The translations under genes were made by a program, and so were the position numbers. A stretch of DNA of 64,000 bases from Vibrio maritimus (GTDB lineage Bacteria > Pseudomonadota > Gammaproteobacteria > Enterobacterales > Vibrionaceae): contig NZ_CP090439.1 of NCBI RefSeq assembly GCF_021441885.1, positions 1,240,001 to 1,304,000 of the forward strand, written 5' to 3'. The stretch's first letter is position 1; each line of letters starts with the position of its first letter. Of this stretch, positions 63,193-64,000 are shown piece by piece. Below the pieces are notes generated by a model. The model saw only the letters and a list, made by a program, of their open reading frames with translations. It did no database searches and was not told the DNA's origin.

Positions 63193-64000
63193 CTATCTAC
63201 GATTGATAACCGACTCACGAGTCACAAGTCGACCAGTAATCAGAGGCTTATTCGACATTGGTTTGTCGTCTAGAATCGCATCTAATTGCTCCATTGCCAT
63301 ATCGACGATCTGTTGAGAAGGGTAACTAATACAGGTAAGCGGCGGATTAAGCTGACTTGCCAGTTGAGAATCTTCTAGCGATACGATTGAGACCTCTTGC
63401 GGTGTCGCTAAGTTGAAATCTCTAAATAGGTTCATTGCTACCGCGGCTTGGCTGTCGCGCATAACTACTAGCGCCGTGAACGGGTGATAGCTGTTTAAAA
63501 GCGACATAATCGCTTGTTCATTATTGCCATTTGCTGTGACGATAAGCTGTCGGTTTACGGGCATGGCTGAATTTTGTAGCGACGTTTTATAGCCTTCGAG
63601 AACCTGTGTTGATGCGTAGCTTTCATCATCCACAACGATGGCGATGCTCGCATGTCCTTTACTGGATAAGAAGCGACATGCGCTCTCAGCAGCAAACTTA
63701 TAGTCGTATCCGATGGCGTGCTCTGCGCTCGCTAAACTATCGACAGCAATAACATTGTCGTTGGCTAGAGACTCGACGGTGCCACCGAGCGAGATGATAG
63801 CGTCACAGTGTCTCTGGTTGAGTTCTTCCACCATGCGAACTTGCTCATCTGCGGTTTCAGCAAATTGCACCAGCATGTGCTTGCCTTTTGCTTTCAATGA
63901 CTTTGCAAGTAGTGGCAGATAGGTAGAAACTTGTCCTGCATCGCTAGATGAGAGAATCACACCAATATAATCAGAGCGTTGATTTGCTAGTGTTTGCGCA
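63193..64000 (-). CDS. LacI family transcriptional regulator, partial (N-terminus beyond window)
   Basis: The frame remains open to the window end and reads ...AQTLANQRSDYIGVIL before the segment SSSDAGQV, the usual text at the junction of the hinge helix and the periplasmic-binding-like domain of LacI/GalR repressors. The ligand domain follows (for example SLEDSQLASQLNPPLTCISYP), ending with TRESVINRR. The DNA-binding domain lies outside the window. An internal GTG at 63960 is not the real start. The target is probably a sugar-use operon upstream of it. Confidence 0.88.
   Translation of the reverse strand, partial: AQTLANQRSDYIGVILSSSDAGQVSTYLPLLAKSLKAKGKHMLVQFAETADEQVRMVEELNQRHCDAIISLGGTVESLANDNVIAVDSLASAEHAIGYDYKFAAESACRFLSSKGHASIAIVVDDESYASTQVLEGYKTSLQNSAMPVNRQLIVTANGNNEQAIMSLLNSYHPFTALVVMRDSQAAVAMNLFRDFNLATPQEVSIVSLEDSQLASQLNPPLTCISYPSQQIVDMAMEQLDAILDDKPMSNKPLITGRLVTRESVINRR

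Overview
The window looks like a piece of a Vibrionaceae genome. I infer Vibrio from the OmpU-type porins, a DUF3466 protein with a GlyGly-CTERM-like tail, VpsT/CsgD-type regulators carrying a WMSR motif, and the divergent malK / malEFG block followed by a short RNA gene in the place where Vibrio cholerae has MicX. In V. cholerae that mal block is on chromosome 2, so a second-chromosome origin is plausible but not shown. I saw no tRNA, rRNA, CRISPR array, insertion sequence or prophage.

Layout. 1-18 kb: the start of a di-haem cytochrome c peroxidase (cut by the window edge), an RND efflux pair, a dienelactone-hydrolase-like periplasmic enzyme, a small Omp85-type barrel, a DcuC-type carrier facing a LysR regulator, a diguanylate cyclase overlapping a second LysR gene, an orphan NarL-type response regulator, a double-thioredoxin-fold glutaredoxin, an EamA exporter, and a YfcC-type carrier followed by an AstE/aspartoacylase-type hydrolase. 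18.3-18.6 kb: no protein gene, but a minus-strand unit with a GG-N10-GC sigma-54 promoter, an upstream palindrome and a strong terminator, which I read as a candidate small RNA. 18.7-25.5 kb: five porin genes, three OmpU-like on the minus strand and two of a second type on the plus strand. 25.5-32.5 kb: a six-gene MoxR / DUF58 / DUF4381 / VWA / VWA-TPR / BatD operon, one product carrying 21 consecutive glutamines.

33.3-41.9 kb is the most distinctive region. It is an expanded curli locus with one CsgE-CsgF-CsgG export set, two nucleator/curlin gene pairs, two CsgD/VpsT-like regulators that both keep a WMSR motif at residue 133, a periplasmic CGPC thiol protein, and a small secreted two-cysteine protein whose first codons form a terminator hairpin. 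It suggests two amyloid fibre types sharing one secretion channel, probably under cyclic-di-GMP control.

41.9-56.1 kb is a maltodextrin region: malK divergent from malE-malF-malG, with GGATGA (MalT-type) motifs, a CRP-like site and an unexplained minus-strand terminator in the 759-base gap. It also has a LysR gene divergent from an alpha-glucosidase, a second MalE-type binding protein without its own permease, and a cytoplasmic GH13 amylase. A histidine/lysine-rich secreted protein, a cation-efflux-family protein with altered metal-site residues, and small unknown proteins lie between them. 56-64 kb holds housekeeping and accessory genes: an acyl-CoA thioesterase, an EamA exporter facing an AraC regulator, a cysteine-synthase-like enzyme, the DUF3466 protein, a secreted EF-hand protein, a GNAT acetyltransferase and a LacI-type regulator cut by the window end.
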